The position numbers were made by a program, and so were the translations under genes. Below are positions 34,748-44,097 of a stretch of DNA of 64,000 nucleotides, in pieces; within the stretch, counting starts at the first letter, position 1, and each line of letters starts with the position of its first letter. The DNA comes from Paraburkholderia sp. (GTDB lineage Bacteria > Pseudomonadota > Gammaproteobacteria > Burkholderiales > Burkholderiaceae). The stretch lies in the NCBI GenBank assembly GCA_004322045.1, contig SCRN01000025.1, positions 247,779-311,778 of the forward strand, read 5' to 3'. Below the pieces are notes generated by a model. The model was not told the origin of the DNA. It saw only the letters and a list, made by a program, of their open reading frames with translations, and made no database searches.

Positions 34748-35577
34748 CGACGCCCACCACCGGCTTCGCGCCGCAAGACATGCTAGGCGATGTCGCCGTT
34801 CTGATGCCGGCCTACAACGGCCAAGCCGACGTCGAGCGCACGCTCGCTTCGTTCGTCGAAAGCGCGGCGGTGCGGGTGCTGATCGTCGATGATGGCAGCA
34901 CCCCGCCCATCGTTGCCCCGACGCTGCCGAATTTGCACATCGACATCCTGCGCATGCCGCAAAACGGCGGCATCGAGCGCGCGCTGCAAGCGGGCATCGA
35001 AGCGCTGGCCGCGCGCGGCTATCGCTACGCGGCGCGCATCGATGCGGGCGATTTGGCGGCCCCCGGCCGTCTCTCCAAACAACGCGCGTACCTCGAAGCG
35101 CATCCGAACGTGGCCGGCCTCGGCATGTGGACCCAAGTGGTCTCGCGCCAGGGCGCCCCGCTCTTCATGCTGCGCACGCCCGCCGAGCCCGAGGCCGTGC
35201 GGCGTCTGAGATTCTTTCGCGCCTCGCTCGTGCACCCGGCCATGATGCTGCGCATCGATGCCGTGCGCGCCGTGGGCAACTATCGCGTCGCTTACCGCGC
35301 CGCGGAGGATCTCGACTTGTTCCTGCGCTTGATGGAGCGTTACGACTGCGCAAACCTGCCCGAACTCGGGCTTTATTACGAACTCAACGAAGGCGGCATC
35401 AGTGCAACCAAGCGGCGGCGCCAGATCATTTCGACGCTGAAGCTGCAATGGCGTTACTTCAACGCTGCGAACGTCTACGATTGGCTCGGGCTTGCAAAGA
35501 ATCTCTTGCATCTCGTCACGCCGTATTCGGCCCTTCAAACGATGAAACGCGCGCTGCTCCCCACGCGGGCGGCTTAA
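34744..35577 (+). CDS. ogcA: family 2 glycosyltransferase, probable OgcA
   Basis: A 277-residue GT-A fold enzyme. Core motifs are VAVLMPAYNGQADVERTLAS and VLIVDDGSTPP, then RIDAGDLAAPGRL (the DxD region reads DAGD) and AEDLDLFLRLM, the ED acceptor-side motif. It ends in a basic, partly hydrophobic helix. The ATG overlaps the flippase stop, so translation is coupled. By gene order it should add one hexose or HexNAc residue to the undecaprenyl-linked acceptor made by the WecA-like enzyme. The sugar assignment is inference from the Burkholderia cenocepacia locus, whose glycan is a Gal-GalNAc-GalNAc trisaccharide. Confidence 0.75.
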   Translation: MTTPTTGFAPQDMLGDVAVLMPAYNGQADVERTLASFVESAAVRVLIVDDGSTPPIVAPTLPNLHIDILRMPQNGGIERALQAGIEALAARGYRYAARIDAGDLAAPGRLSKQRAYLEAHPNVAGLGMWTQVVSRQGAPLFMLRTPAEPEAVRRLRFFRASLVHPAMMLRIDAVRAVGNYRVAYRAAEDLDLFLRLMERYDCANLPELGLYYELNEGGISATKRRRQIISTLKLQWRYFNAANVYDWLGLAKNLLHLVTPYSALQTMKRALLPTRAA

Positions 35578-35583
35578 ATCCGT

Positions 35584-36804
35584 ATGCAGACAACGTCAAA
35601 TCCCGCCCCCACCTCTGCTCGCTCGGATGCCGCGCCACTGACGGTCTGCCTCGTCTGCAATACGGCGTTCGCCATCTACACCTACCGGCAGGGCGTGATT
35701 CGCATGCTCGTCGCCAAGGGCGTGCGCGTGGTCGTGCTCGCACCGCGCGATCGCACGGTCCCCTTGCTCGAAGAAATGGGCTGCGTTTGCATCGACCTGC
35801 CTGTCGCCGGGAAAAGCACGAACCCTCTCGACGACTTGAAAACGCTCGCCGCGCTCTACCGGCACTACCGCACTATTCGCCCCAACGTCGTATTCCACTA
35901 CACGATCAAGGCCAACATCTACGGCTCGGTGGCCGCTTGGCTTGCGCGCGTGCCGTCGATTGCGGTCACGACGGGTCTGGGCTACGTGTTCATTCAAAAG
36001 AGCCGTGCGGCGCAAGTGGCCAAACTGCTCTATCGCATCGCCTTCCGCTTTCCGCGGGAAGTGTGGTTTCTCAATCGCGACGATCACGAGGCCTTCTTGA
36101 ACGGACGCCTGCTGGCGCATCCCGAGCGAGCGAAACTGCTGCACGGGGAAGGCGTCGATCTCGACCAGTTCGCGCTCACGCCACTGCCAAGCGGCACGCA
36201 AAGGGTCACGTTCGTGCTGATCGGGCGCTTGCTGTGGGACAAAGGGGTTGGCGAATACGTCGAAGCCGCGCGCATGTTGCGCGCTCGCTATCCGCAAGCG
36301 CGCTTTCAGTTGCTAGGGCCGGTTGGCGTGGACAACCCGAGCGCGATCACGCAAGCCGACGTCCAGACTTGGCGCGAGCAAGGCGTTATCGAGTATCTTG
36401 GCGAAACGCACGATGTCCGCCCCATCATCTCCAGCGCCGACTGCGTCGTTCTGCCTTCGTACCGGGAAGGCGTGCCGCGCACTTTGCTCGAAGCATCGGC
36501 CATGGGGCGGCCTATTGTCGCGACCGACGTGCCGGGCTGCCGTGAAGTGGTGGCGGATGGCGTCACCGGGTTTCTATGCGAAGCGAAGAGCGCCACGAGC
36601 CTCGCAGTCCAGCTCGCGCGCGTGCTCGACATGAGCGAAGCCGAGCGGCGCGCGATGGGTTTGCGCGGGCGTAAAAAAGTAACCGCTGAGTTCGACGAAG
36701 CGATCGTCGTCGAACGCTATCGACAAACGCTGCATGCGCTGACAGGCGCGAACCAATTCGATCGGCGCGCGGCTGTGCGCGCTGCGACGGGAGAAGAACG
36801 ATGA
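35584..36804 (+). CDS. ogcB: family 4 glycosyltransferase, probable OgcB
   Basis: A 406-residue GT-B enzyme. The N-terminal domain starts LTVCLVCNTAFAIYTYRQGV, resembling PglA-like GalNAc transferases (FHYTIKANIYGSVAAWLARV, TTGLGYVFIQK). The donor-binding half has VLIGRLLWDKGVGEYVEAA, the EX7E-type PSYREGVPRTLLEASAMGRP, and DVPGCREVVADGVTG. The ATG lies six bases after the previous stop; its own ribosome site is weak. A 25-residue C-terminal extension rich in Arg follows the last helix. Its stop overlaps the epimerase start by four bases. Confidence 0.78.
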   Translation: MQTTSNPAPTSARSDAAPLTVCLVCNTAFAIYTYRQGVIRMLVAKGVRVVVLAPRDRTVPLLEEMGCVCIDLPVAGKSTNPLDDLKTLAALYRHYRTIRPNVVFHYTIKANIYGSVAAWLARVPSIAVTTGLGYVFIQKSRAAQVAKLLYRIAFRFPREVWFLNRDDHEAFLNGRLLAHPERAKLLHGEGVDLDQFALTPLPSGTQRVTFVLIGRLLWDKGVGEYVEAARMLRARYPQARFQLLGPVGVDNPSAITQADVQTWREQGVIEYLGETHDVRPIISSADCVVLPSYREGVPRTLLEASAMGRPIVATDVPGCREVVADGVTGFLCEAKSATSLAVQLARVLDMSEAERRAMGLRGRKKVTAEFDEAIVVERYRQTLHALTGANQFDRRAAVRAATGEER

Positions 36805-37835
36805 CAACGACGGTGCAACGACGCGGGACGATCCTCGTCACGGGGGGAGCGGGCTTCATCGGCTCGCATACGGTAGTGGAGTTGATCGCCAACGGCTACG
36901 AGGTGGTGATTGCCGACAACTTGGTCAACAGCAAGCGCGAGGCCGTGCGCCGCGTCGAACGGATCGTCGGGCGGCCCGTGCCCTTCTACGAGATCGACGT
37001 GTGCGACAAAGCCGCGCTGGCCAAGGTGTTCGACGCCCATCCGATCGACGCAGCCATTCATTTTGCGGCGCTCAAGGCGGTGGGCGAATCGATCGCCAAG
37101 CCGATCGAGTATTACCGCAACAACTTGGACAGCTTGCTCGTCTTGCTCGAGACGATGCGAGAAAGGGGAATCAAAAAGTTCGTGTTCAGTTCGTCGGCGA
37201 CGGTCTACGGTGTGCCCGAACGCTCGCCCGTGGACGAATCGTTTCCGATGTCGGCGACGAACCCGTATGGGCAAACGAAGATCATCGGCGAGCAAATATT
37301 GCGGGACCTCGAGCGCGCCGATTCGAGCTGGCGCATTGCTACGCTGCGGTACTTCAACCCGGTTGGTGCGCATGAAAGCGGGCTCATCGGCGAAGATCCG
37401 GCGGGGGTGCCGAACAATTTGATGCCTTATGTGGCGCAGGTGGCCGTCGGCAAGCTCGAGAAGCTGCGGGTGTTCGGCGGCGATTACGACACGACGGACG
37501 GCACGGGCGTGCGCGATTACATCCATGTTGTGGATTTGGCGCGCGGGCATGTGGCCGCGCTCAATGCGCTCGATACGCGCGGTGCGAGCGTGTTGGTGAA
37601 TCTAGGGACGGGGCGCGGGTATTCGGTGCTCGAAGTCGTGAGGGCGTTCGAAGCGGCGTCGGGACGCAAGGTGCCGTATGAGATCGTCGAACGGCGCTCG
37701 GGGGATGTTGCAGCTTGCTATGCGGGCACCGAAAAGGCCGAGAAGCTGCTCGGCTGGCGCGCGCAGTATGGGATCGAGCGGATGTGCGTGGATCATTGGC
37801 GGTGGCAGGAGATGAATCCGATGGGGTTTGCGTAA
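36801..37835 (+). CDS. galE: UDP-glucose/UDP-GlcNAc 4-epimerase GalE (OgcE)
   Basis: A 344-residue extended SDR epimerase. The NAD site is [19 protein letters not shown] (GxxGxxG). The catalytic elements are FSSSATVYG (Ser) and NPYGQTK (YxxxK), and the GalE-specific PVGAHESGLIGEDPAG is present. It interconverts UDP-Glc/UDP-Gal and, in this setting, possibly UDP-GlcNAc/UDP-GalNAc for the O-glycan. The ATG overlaps the preceding stop (ATGA), and its TAA overlaps the next ATG (TAATG), giving a tightly coupled set. Confidence 0.95.
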   Translation: MTTTVQRRGTILVTGGAGFIGSHTVVELIANGYEVVIADNLVNSKREAVRRVERIVGRPVPFYEIDVCDKAALAKVFDAHPIDAAIHFAALKAVGESIAKPIEYYRNNLDSLLVLLETMRERGIKKFVFSSSATVYGVPERSPVDESFPMSATNPYGQTKIIGEQILRDLERADSSWRIATLRYFNPVGAHESGLIGEDPAGVPNNLMPYVAQVAVGKLEKLRVFGGDYDTTDGTGVRDYIHVVDLARGHVAALNALDTRGASVLVNLGTGRGYSVLEVVRAFEAASGRKVPYEIVERRSGDVAACYAGTEKAEKLLGWRAQYGIERMCVDHWRWQEMNPMGFA

Positions 37836-38938
37836 TGCTCAGCTTTGCCCTCGCCTTTCTGATCTCGCTGCTCGTCACGTTGCTGATCGTTCGCTATGCG
37901 CATTTGCACGAGAAGTTTTCGGTCGATAGCGATTTGACCGGCGTTCAGAAATTCCACGTGCGCCCGGTGCCGCGCATCGGCGGCGTGGGCATTCTGATCG
38001 GCCTCATTGGCGCCGCGTTGCAGTTGATTTGGCCGTATCCCACGGTGGCCTACGGCATCCTCGCCTTGGTGGCGTGCGGCCTACCCGCGTTCGGCTCGGG
38101 GTTGATCGAAGACCTGACCAAACGCGTCTCGCCCTCGGCCCGCCTGCTGGCGACGATGGCCGCCGCCGCGATCGCGTATTTCGCATTGCATATCGCCGTG
38201 ATTCGCATCAGCGTGCCGCCGCTCGACTTCCTGCTTTCGTATGCCGCGGTGTCGTTCTGTGTGACGGTGCTGGCCGTGGCGGCGCTCGCCAATGCGGTCA
38301 ACATCATCGACGGCTTCAACGGGCTTGCGTCGATGGTCGCGTTGATGATGTTCGCCTCGCTGGCGTATGTCGCGTTCCGGCTGGGCGACCCGGTTGTCTT
38401 GTCAGGGTCGCTGATCATGATGGGGGCTGTGCTCGGGTTCTTTATCTGGAATTTCCCGGCCGGGTTGATCTTTCTTGGGGATGGTGGGGCTTACTTCATT
38501 GGGTTCATGCTTGCCGAGCTTGCCATTTCGCTCGTGATGCGGCATCGCGAAGTATCAGCCTGGTATCCAGTGCTGCTGTTCGTTTATCCGATCTTCGAGA
38601 CTTGCTTTTCGATCTATAGGAAGAAGTTCGTGCGCGGGATGTCGCCAGGGATTCCCGATGGCGTGCATCTGCATATGCTGGTTTATAAACGGTTGATGCG
38701 GTGGGCCGTGGGGGCGAAGACGGCGCATGAGATTACGCGTCGGAATTCGTATACGTCGCCGTATTTGTGGCTGCTGTGTCTAATCGGGGTGATACCGGCA
38801 ACGCTGTTTTGGCAGCATACGGTGCATTTGTTTGTGTTCGTCGTGCTGTTTGCCGTGACGTATGTTTGGCTTTATGTGAGCATTGTCAGGTTCAAGTCGC
38901 CGCGATGGTTGGTGGTGCGGCGGACACGAGGGAAGTGA
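37835..38938 (+). CDS. ogcI: polyprenyl-phosphate N-acetylhexosamine-1-phosphate transferase (WecA/MraY family), probable OgcI
   Basis: A 367-residue multi-pass enzyme that starts glycan assembly on undecaprenyl phosphate. The N-terminal segment has KFHVRPVPRIGGVGILIGL (MraY/WecA PR-GG motif). The catalytic Asp cluster is visible as NAVNIIDGFNGLAS and FLGDGGAYFIGF, and the cytoplasmic loop with the nucleotide-site histidines is GIPDGVHLHMLVYKRLM. It overlaps the galE stop by one base. From about 38460 codon use shifts to more G/T-ending codons than in neighbouring genes, a hint of different ancestry. It acts with the preceding four genes; the oligosaccharyltransferase (PglL) is not in the window. 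Confidence 0.85.
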   Translation: MLSFALAFLISLLVTLLIVRYAHLHEKFSVDSDLTGVQKFHVRPVPRIGGVGILIGLIGAALQLIWPYPTVAYGILALVACGLPAFGSGLIEDLTKRVSPSARLLATMAAAAIAYFALHIAVIRISVPPLDFLLSYAAVSFCVTVLAVAALANAVNIIDGFNGLASMVALMMFASLAYVAFRLGDPVVLSGSLIMMGAVLGFFIWNFPAGLIFLGDGGAYFIGFMLAELAISLVMRHREVSAWYPVLLFVYPIFETCFSIYRKKFVRGMSPGIPDGVHLHMLVYKRLMRWAVGAKTAHEITRRNSYTSPYLWLLCLIGVIPATLFWQHTVHLFVFVVLFAVTYVWLYVSIVRFKSPRWLVVRRTRGK

Positions 38939-38957
38939 CGGGTTCAGCGTCACTCCC

Positions 38958-40856
38958 TCAGCAGGCGCCGTGCGACAGCCTCGGTGCTTGCGCTGCGGCC
39001 GACGTGCTCTGCAGCGTCGGCATGATCGACGTCTGATATTCCGGCACCCATCGGCGCAAATCGCGCCGCACCTCGTCATCGCTTAAGGTGCGATGCTGCA
39101 TCAACCAGGGCAGCAGTTCGTCGAGGAAACGCTCGGGCGCCTCGCGCGCGCAAGCGATGCGCAGCTTTGGATGGGGCGTTCGAATGGTCTTTTCATCGTC
39201 GGCGAGTAGTTCCTCATACAGCTTCTCGCCGGGCCGCAACCCGGTAAAGACGATGCGAATCTGCTCTTCCGTGTACCCGTGCAGGCGAATGAGGTCTCGC
39301 GCGAGATCGGTGATCTTCACCGAATCACCCATGTCCAAAATGAAAATCTCGCCGCCTCGGCCCATGCTTGATGCCTGAAGCACCAATTGCGATGCCTCAG
39401 GGATCGTCATGAAATACCGCGTGATCTCCGGATGCGTGACCGTGACGGGGCCGCCCTTGCGGATCTGCTCCTCGAACTTCGGGATCACGCTGCCTGCGCT
39501 CCCGAGTACATTGCCGAAACGAACCGTTTCGAACTGCGTGTGCTTGCTCGTTTGCTGAAGCGCTTGACAGGTCATCTCGGCGAGCCGCTTGCTCGCTCCC
39601 ATCACATTCGTCGGATTGACTGCCTTATCGGTCGAGACGAGGACGAAGTGCTTGACGTCGTGCCGAATGGCCGCGCGAGCAACCCGCAAGGTGCCGAGGA
39701 CGTTGTTGCGCACCGCCTGCCATGCATTCAATTCCTCCATCAACGGCACGTGCTTGTACGCGGCCGCGTGGAAAACGATGTACGGCGAGTAACGCGACAT
39801 CAGTTGGTCGAGCAGAAGCGAATCCTTCGCGTCGCCGACGATGGGTACCACGGGCAAGTCGGGAAACGAATCGCGTAGCTCCTCGGTCAACCGATACATC
39901 GCATATTCGGACAAATCGAGAGCAACGAGCTGTGCGGGAGAGAACCGTTGAATCTGCCTGCAAAGCTCCGAACCAATCGAGCCGCCGGCTCCCGTGACCA
40001 TGACGACGCGGTCACGCAGTAGCGCCTCGACATGCTCCGTGTCGATTTTCACGGGCTCCCGGCCGAGCAAGTCCTCGACGTCGATTTCGCGCACGCGAGA
40101 GAGAAACGCCTGCCCTTGCGCAACCTCGGTAAGCGCAGGCAAGACCAGCGCATGCACGCCCGCGCGCACGCACGTCATGGACAAGCGACGCTGCACTTCC
40201 ACTGACGCGGACGGAATGGCGATGATCGCATGCCCCGCATCGAGCGAACGGGCCCAATGCTCCAATGCACTGATCGGGCCAAGCACTTTATAGCCGTAGA
40301 TTTCGCGCCCGCGCTTCGCGGCGTCGTCGTCGAGAAGACCGACGAGCCGCCATTCGGGCGAGCGCGTCAGTTCTCGTGCGAGGCTCGCACCAGCGCTGCC
40401 CGCGCCAAGTATGATGACCGGCTTTCCTTGCGCGATGAGCCCGCCGTATAGGTGGAATTCTTTAGCGGTTCGGTAGAAAGCGCGCGCACCACCCATCGCC
40501 AGAAACAACAGAAGCGGGGCAACGATGACGACAGAGCGCGGCATCGGAGGCATAGGCTGAACCATCACCGAGGCCACGGTCGCCACCAGCGCAGCCGACG
40601 CCACCGCCTTCGAAATGCGTATCAAGTCAGGCAAGCTGGCGAACACCCACATCCCGCGGTAGAGACCGAAGAGGCGAAACATCAGCCCATAAATCGGAAG
40701 AAGCCAGACGAGCGAGGCCAATGCTTCGTGCCAGTACGCGTCTGGAATGGCACCGTTGAACCGGATCATATACGCGGAGAGCCAGGCCCCCGCTACGGAG
40801 CAAAGATCGAATAGGAAAACGGCAACCGATTGCCATGAGGCTTTGTGTCGGAACAT
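38958..40856 (-). CDS. WbpM/PglF-type nucleotide-sugar 4,6-dehydratase, copy 1
   Basis: A 632-residue inner-membrane enzyme. Four membrane helices fill about residues 10-125, then a CoA-binding-like Rossmann domain (VIILGAGSAGASLARELTR), then the catalytic SDR domain. That domain has VMVTGAGGSIGSELCRQI and the active-site set STDKAVNPTNVMGASK, where Met replaces the usual catalytic Tyr (the S-M-K triad of WbpM and FlaA1). It makes UDP-4-keto-6-deoxy-HexNAc, the precursor of QuiNAc, FucNAc or bacillosamine. It is convergent with ogcI and divergent from wzz. A paralogue lies at 42079. Confidence 0.93.
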   Translation of the reverse strand: MFRHKASWQSVAVFLFDLCSVAGAWLSAYMIRFNGAIPDAYWHEALASLVWLLPIYGLMFRLFGLYRGMWVFASLPDLIRISKAVASAALVATVASVMVQPMPPMPRSVVIVAPLLLFLAMGGARAFYRTAKEFHLYGGLIAQGKPVIILGAGSAGASLARELTRSPEWRLVGLLDDDAAKRGREIYGYKVLGPISALEHWARSLDAGHAIIAIPSASVEVQRRLSMTCVRAGVHALVLPALTEVAQGQAFLSRVREIDVEDLLGREPVKIDTEHVEALLRDRVVMVTGAGGSIGSELCRQIQRFSPAQLVALDLSEYAMYRLTEELRDSFPDLPVVPIVGDAKDSLLLDQLMSRYSPYIVFHAAAYKHVPLMEELNAWQAVRNNVLGTLRVARAAIRHDVKHFVLVSTDKAVNPTNVMGASKRLAEMTCQALQQTSKHTQFETVRFGNVLGSAGSVIPKFEEQIRKGGPVTVTHPEITRYFMTIPEASQLVLQASSMGRGGEIFILDMGDSVKITDLARDLIRLHGYTEEQIRIVFTGLRPGEKLYEELLADDEKTIRTPHPKLRIACAREAPERFLDELLPWLMQHRTLSDDEVRRDLRRWVPEYQTSIMPTLQSTSAAAQAPRLSHGAC

Positions 40857-41135
40857 CTACGTCACACCCTCAGGTTGTTAAAAATGGCTTACGACCACGG
40901 CGCGGGATCAAACGGATTGTGCGTGCACGCACTTTGCGATGCATCAATTGAGCGCAGAGAGGCAACACTATACCGCATCAGGAAAGCGGGACGATTCGTC
41001 GAGCGCTTACTGGCACATGCTGCGCAAATCGGTCGCATCTGCCGGGACGTCCGCAATTCGGTCTACAATAATGCGTTAGAACACCGTAGCCGTGGGGTTG
41101 GAACGGTGCTAGAAATTCCCCGAACGTACCTCCGT

Positions 41136-41990
41136 ATGCACCAAGAACCTCCCGCTTTTGCGACATTTTCGCCTCGCAGTTTGATTCGACAACTCTTCAA
41201 GTCCCTCAAGCTCGTCGTCCTTGCCGGCGTCGTTGGGGCGCTCGCCGGGGCAGCAGTCTCCCACTTCGTACCCTTGCGATGGGCGGCCTCCATGACGGTT
41301 CAAATCGGACAAATCACGACACCTGGCAGCCCCACGCTGGACCGTCGTCAGATCGAAGATCCACTCACCGTCATCGATCGCTACAATCTGCCTTCTTTCC
41401 GGCTGCGAGTCGTCAAGGACTTAGGATTGCCGTCACCGGACGCGGCGGCGGCATCGAGGGAAATCTTCGACTCGCTGAACGCCACGCAAGAGACAAGCCC
41501 CAACCTGATTCACCTTCACGTGACGGCCTACTCGCGCCAGCAAGCAGAGGCAGCGTTGCGCTTTGCTTTCGACGAACTTTCAATTGCGCATCGGCAGTTG
41601 TACGATCCCGAGGTCGACGGCATGAAACGCGAGTTCGACAACTCGTCGAGGAAGCTTGCCGCCGCGGAGGCAGATTACGCCCTCGGCTATCAGGCCATCC
41701 GCTCCTCGGCTGATCAGGGCAAAGCGGCTCTCGATAGCGCGCGGAATATCCTGGTCACCAACATGACCACCCAGATCAGTTCGCAAATCCTGCAGTTGAA
41801 ACAGCAGGTCACCGTACTTCAGCAAGCGTTGAGCCCGATGAACACCTACCCGACACGCGTTGTGGAGGCCCCCTACGCGCCTCTGCAGCCGCGATCGCCC
41901 AGTGCAAAATTGCTGATCGCCGCGGGCGCGATCCTGGGTTTGCTGGTGGGCGCAGCACTTGCGTTGGGACCGGCCGTAAAGCGCGGGTAG
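41136..41990 (+). CDS. Wzz-type chain-length determinant
   Basis: A 284-residue protein with the Wzz layout. TM1 is at about residues 25-45 (KLVVLAGVVGALAGAAVSHF), followed by a large periplasmic region with a long helix (REFDNSSRKLAAAEADYALG and LQLKQQVTVLQQALSP) and a Pro-rich turn before TM2 (APYAPLQPRSPSAKLLIAAG, then GLLVGAALALG). There is no C-terminal tyrosine kinase, so it belongs to the O-antigen or WcaJ-independent Wzz class. The start is ATG 41136, or GTG 41106 with GGA upstream. A -10-like TACAAT at 41064 precedes it. It would set the length of the polymer made by Wzy encoded at 51678. Confidence 0.78.
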   Translation: MHQEPPAFATFSPRSLIRQLFKSLKLVVLAGVVGALAGAAVSHFVPLRWAASMTVQIGQITTPGSPTLDRRQIEDPLTVIDRYNLPSFRLRVVKDLGLPSPDAAAASREIFDSLNATQETSPNLIHLHVTAYSRQQAEAALRFAFDELSIAHRQLYDPEVDGMKREFDNSSRKLAAAEADYALGYQAIRSSADQGKAALDSARNILVTNMTTQISSQILQLKQQVTVLQQALSPMNTYPTRVVEAPYAPLQPRSPSAKLLIAAGAILGLLVGAALALGPAVKRG

Positions 41991-42078
41991 CCTGGCGGAC
42001 GAAGCGAGCCGCAGGGGTCCGCGGAACCGAAAGCGGCCGCACGAATCGGGACCCTTTTCGGACCGCCCCGCCGCAATT

Positions 42079-44097
42079 TCAGCGAGCGGCAGTCGTCTCT
42101 ATTGGGCGCCCCATGTCGTCTCGAGGAACAAGCGTCGTATCGCACGGCTCTGAACGTTGCGGCTCGTAGCCATGCACGTGCTCGCACAGTACCTTCACGA
42201 TGTTCTCGCGGTCGTTCGCTTCCGCCGCCTGCCGTATCTCTACCAGCACAGGCGCCAAGTCGGACCAATCCATAAAATCTTCTCGTGCCTTCATGATGCG
42301 CTCGTGCGCAGTGGCTTCGGGATTGTCTCCGATCAGCAGTTCCTCGTAGAGCTTTTCGCCCGGGCGCAAGCCGGTAATCTTGAGTTCGACGTCGCCGCCC
42401 GGATTGCGGTCGTCGCGAACCGACAGCCCGGCTAATTGGATCATGCGCTTGGCCAGATCCACGATCTTGACCGGCCGCCCCATATCGAGCACGAACACTT
42501 CGCCGCCATGCGCCATCGCTCCGGCCTGCAGCACCAACTGCGCCGCCTCCGGAATGGTCATGAAATAGCGAGTCACCTCTTCATGCGTGACCGTCAACGG
42601 GCCACCCTTTATTAACTGCCGACGAAAGAGCGGCACGACGCTGCCACTGCTGCCTAGTACGTTGCCGAACCGGACCATGGCAAATACCGTGCGATTCGCA
42701 ATGCTGTCGCCGGCCAAAGCCCCATCCTCATCGGCAGGCGCAGAATCCAATATCCCGAAAGACGCCGCATCGCGCGCAGCCAGCGCTTGCAGCACCATTT
42801 CGGCCAAGCGCTTGCTCGCGCCCATCACGTTCGTAGGGCGCACCGCCTTATCGGTCGAGACGAGGACGAAGTATTCGACGCCGCCCTCCATCGCAGCGCG
42901 CGCCATATTCAACGTGCCGAAGACATTGTTGAGCACGCCCTCCGATGGATTGCACTCAACCAGAGGCACATGCTTGTAGGCCGCTGCGTGATAGACGGTA
43001 TCGGGCCGATGATGTCGGCATATCTCGCGCAGCCGGCCAAGATTGGACACGCTCGCGAGCAACGGAACGACTTCGACCGGCAAATGGTGTTCGGTGCAAA
43101 GGCCGTCGAGCTCACGATGTATCGTATAGAGACCGAACTCGTTGTGCTCGACGAGCACGAGCCGCACTGGCCGCTCGAGAATGATCTGACGGCAAAGCTC
43201 GCTGCCGATGCTCCCTCCCGCACCCGTCACGAGCACCGTCTTGCCCGAGAGGTTGCGAGCGAGCAAGGCAGCGTCAGGGGGGACCGGGGCACGGCCCAAT
43301 AGATCCTCGACATCCAACTCTTGGATATCGCCTACCGTGACGCGGCCAGATGCGAGATCGACCATCCCCGGCAGCGTGCGCACATGGACAGGCACTTCGC
43401 GGAGGCTGTCGATGATCGCGTTGCGACGCGCTCTTCCCAACGAGGGCATGGCGAGCAAGATGTCGGTTACAGCCATGCGCTCGACGGCGTCGCGCACGTC
43501 GTCGGGACCCATGATGTCGACGCCGTTGATACTGCGGCCGATCTTAGCCGGGTCGTCATCGATGAAGCCGAGCAGAACGAACTGACGCCCGATCCCAAGC
43601 GCGGACGCCGTCTGCACGCCGGCCGCGCCGGCGCCGTAGATCAACAGCCGGCCTTCGGCATGCCCCATCTTCACGACCGACGAACCGGCCAACCAGAAGC
43701 GCGCCATGGCGCGGCTCGCGCCCACGAGCAATAAGAATAGGATTGGCTGGATCAGCCCGACGCTGCGCGGCACGCCGTCGAGCTTGAGCAGCATGAGGGC
43801 GAGAAAAAACAGTGCGCCGTAAAGGCCGACCGCCTTGGCTGTGCTTGCCAACGCCGCCATGCCCGTGTACCGGAAGATCGCTCGATACAAGCCGAGCCGT
43901 ACGAACAACGGGAACGCCAACAGCGGCGCCAGTAAATAAACGTATCCCTGCTGTGCGTGCGGCAAGCCGGCCCGGTCGATACGGAGGTAGAACGCAAACC
44001 AAACCGAAAACAACGCCAAAATCAAGTCGACGGCGACGACGACGAGGCGCTTGGCCGAACGCGGCAACTCCAACAAGCGGACGGTCAGTCTAGTCAC
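42079..44097 (-). CDS. WbpM/PglF-type UDP-GlcNAc 4,6-dehydratase, copy 2
   Basis: A 672-residue membrane-bound dehydratase with four N-terminal helices, a Rossmann domain (LLIYGAGAAGVQTASALG) and the catalytic SDR domain (VLVTGAGGSIGSELCRQI; STDKAVRPTNVMGASK, again with Met instead of Tyr). It differs from copy 1 by an insertion near residue 475 (LDSAPADEDGALAGDS). Because it overlaps the PLP aminotransferase gene (its ATG region starts inside that stop) and is followed upstream by PglD- and PglC-like genes, it most likely performs the PglF step: UDP-GlcNAc to UDP-2-acetamido-4-keto-2,4,6-trideoxyhexose. Confidence 0.93.
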   Translation of the reverse strand: MTRLTVRLLELPRSAKRLVVVAVDLILALFSVWFAFYLRIDRAGLPHAQQGYVYLLAPLLAFPLFVRLGLYRAIFRYTGMAALASTAKAVGLYGALFFLALMLLKLDGVPRSVGLIQPILFLLLVGASRAMARFWLAGSSVVKMGHAEGRLLIYGAGAAGVQTASALGIGRQFVLLGFIDDDPAKIGRSINGVDIMGPDDVRDAVERMAVTDILLAMPSLGRARRNAIIDSLREVPVHVRTLPGMVDLASGRVTVGDIQELDVEDLLGRAPVPPDAALLARNLSGKTVLVTGAGGSIGSELCRQIILERPVRLVLVEHNEFGLYTIHRELDGLCTEHHLPVEVVPLLASVSNLGRLREICRHHRPDTVYHAAAYKHVPLVECNPSEGVLNNVFGTLNMARAAMEGGVEYFVLVSTDKAVRPTNVMGASKRLAEMVLQALAARDAASFGILDSAPADEDGALAGDSIANRTVFAMVRFGNVLGSSGSVVPLFRRQLIKGGPLTVTHEEVTRYFMTIPEAAQLVLQAGAMAHGGEVFVLDMGRPVKIVDLAKRMIQLAGLSVRDDRNPGGDVELKITGLRPGEKLYEELLIGDNPEATAHERIMKAREDFMDWSDLAPVLVEIRQAAEANDRENIVKVLCEHVHGYEPQRSEPCDTTLVPRDDMGRPIETTAAR

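Noticed and set aside
35127..36545. 472-codon plus-strand frame across the two ogc glycosyltransferase genes
   Set aside because: Overlaps two genes with clear GT motifs in another frame.
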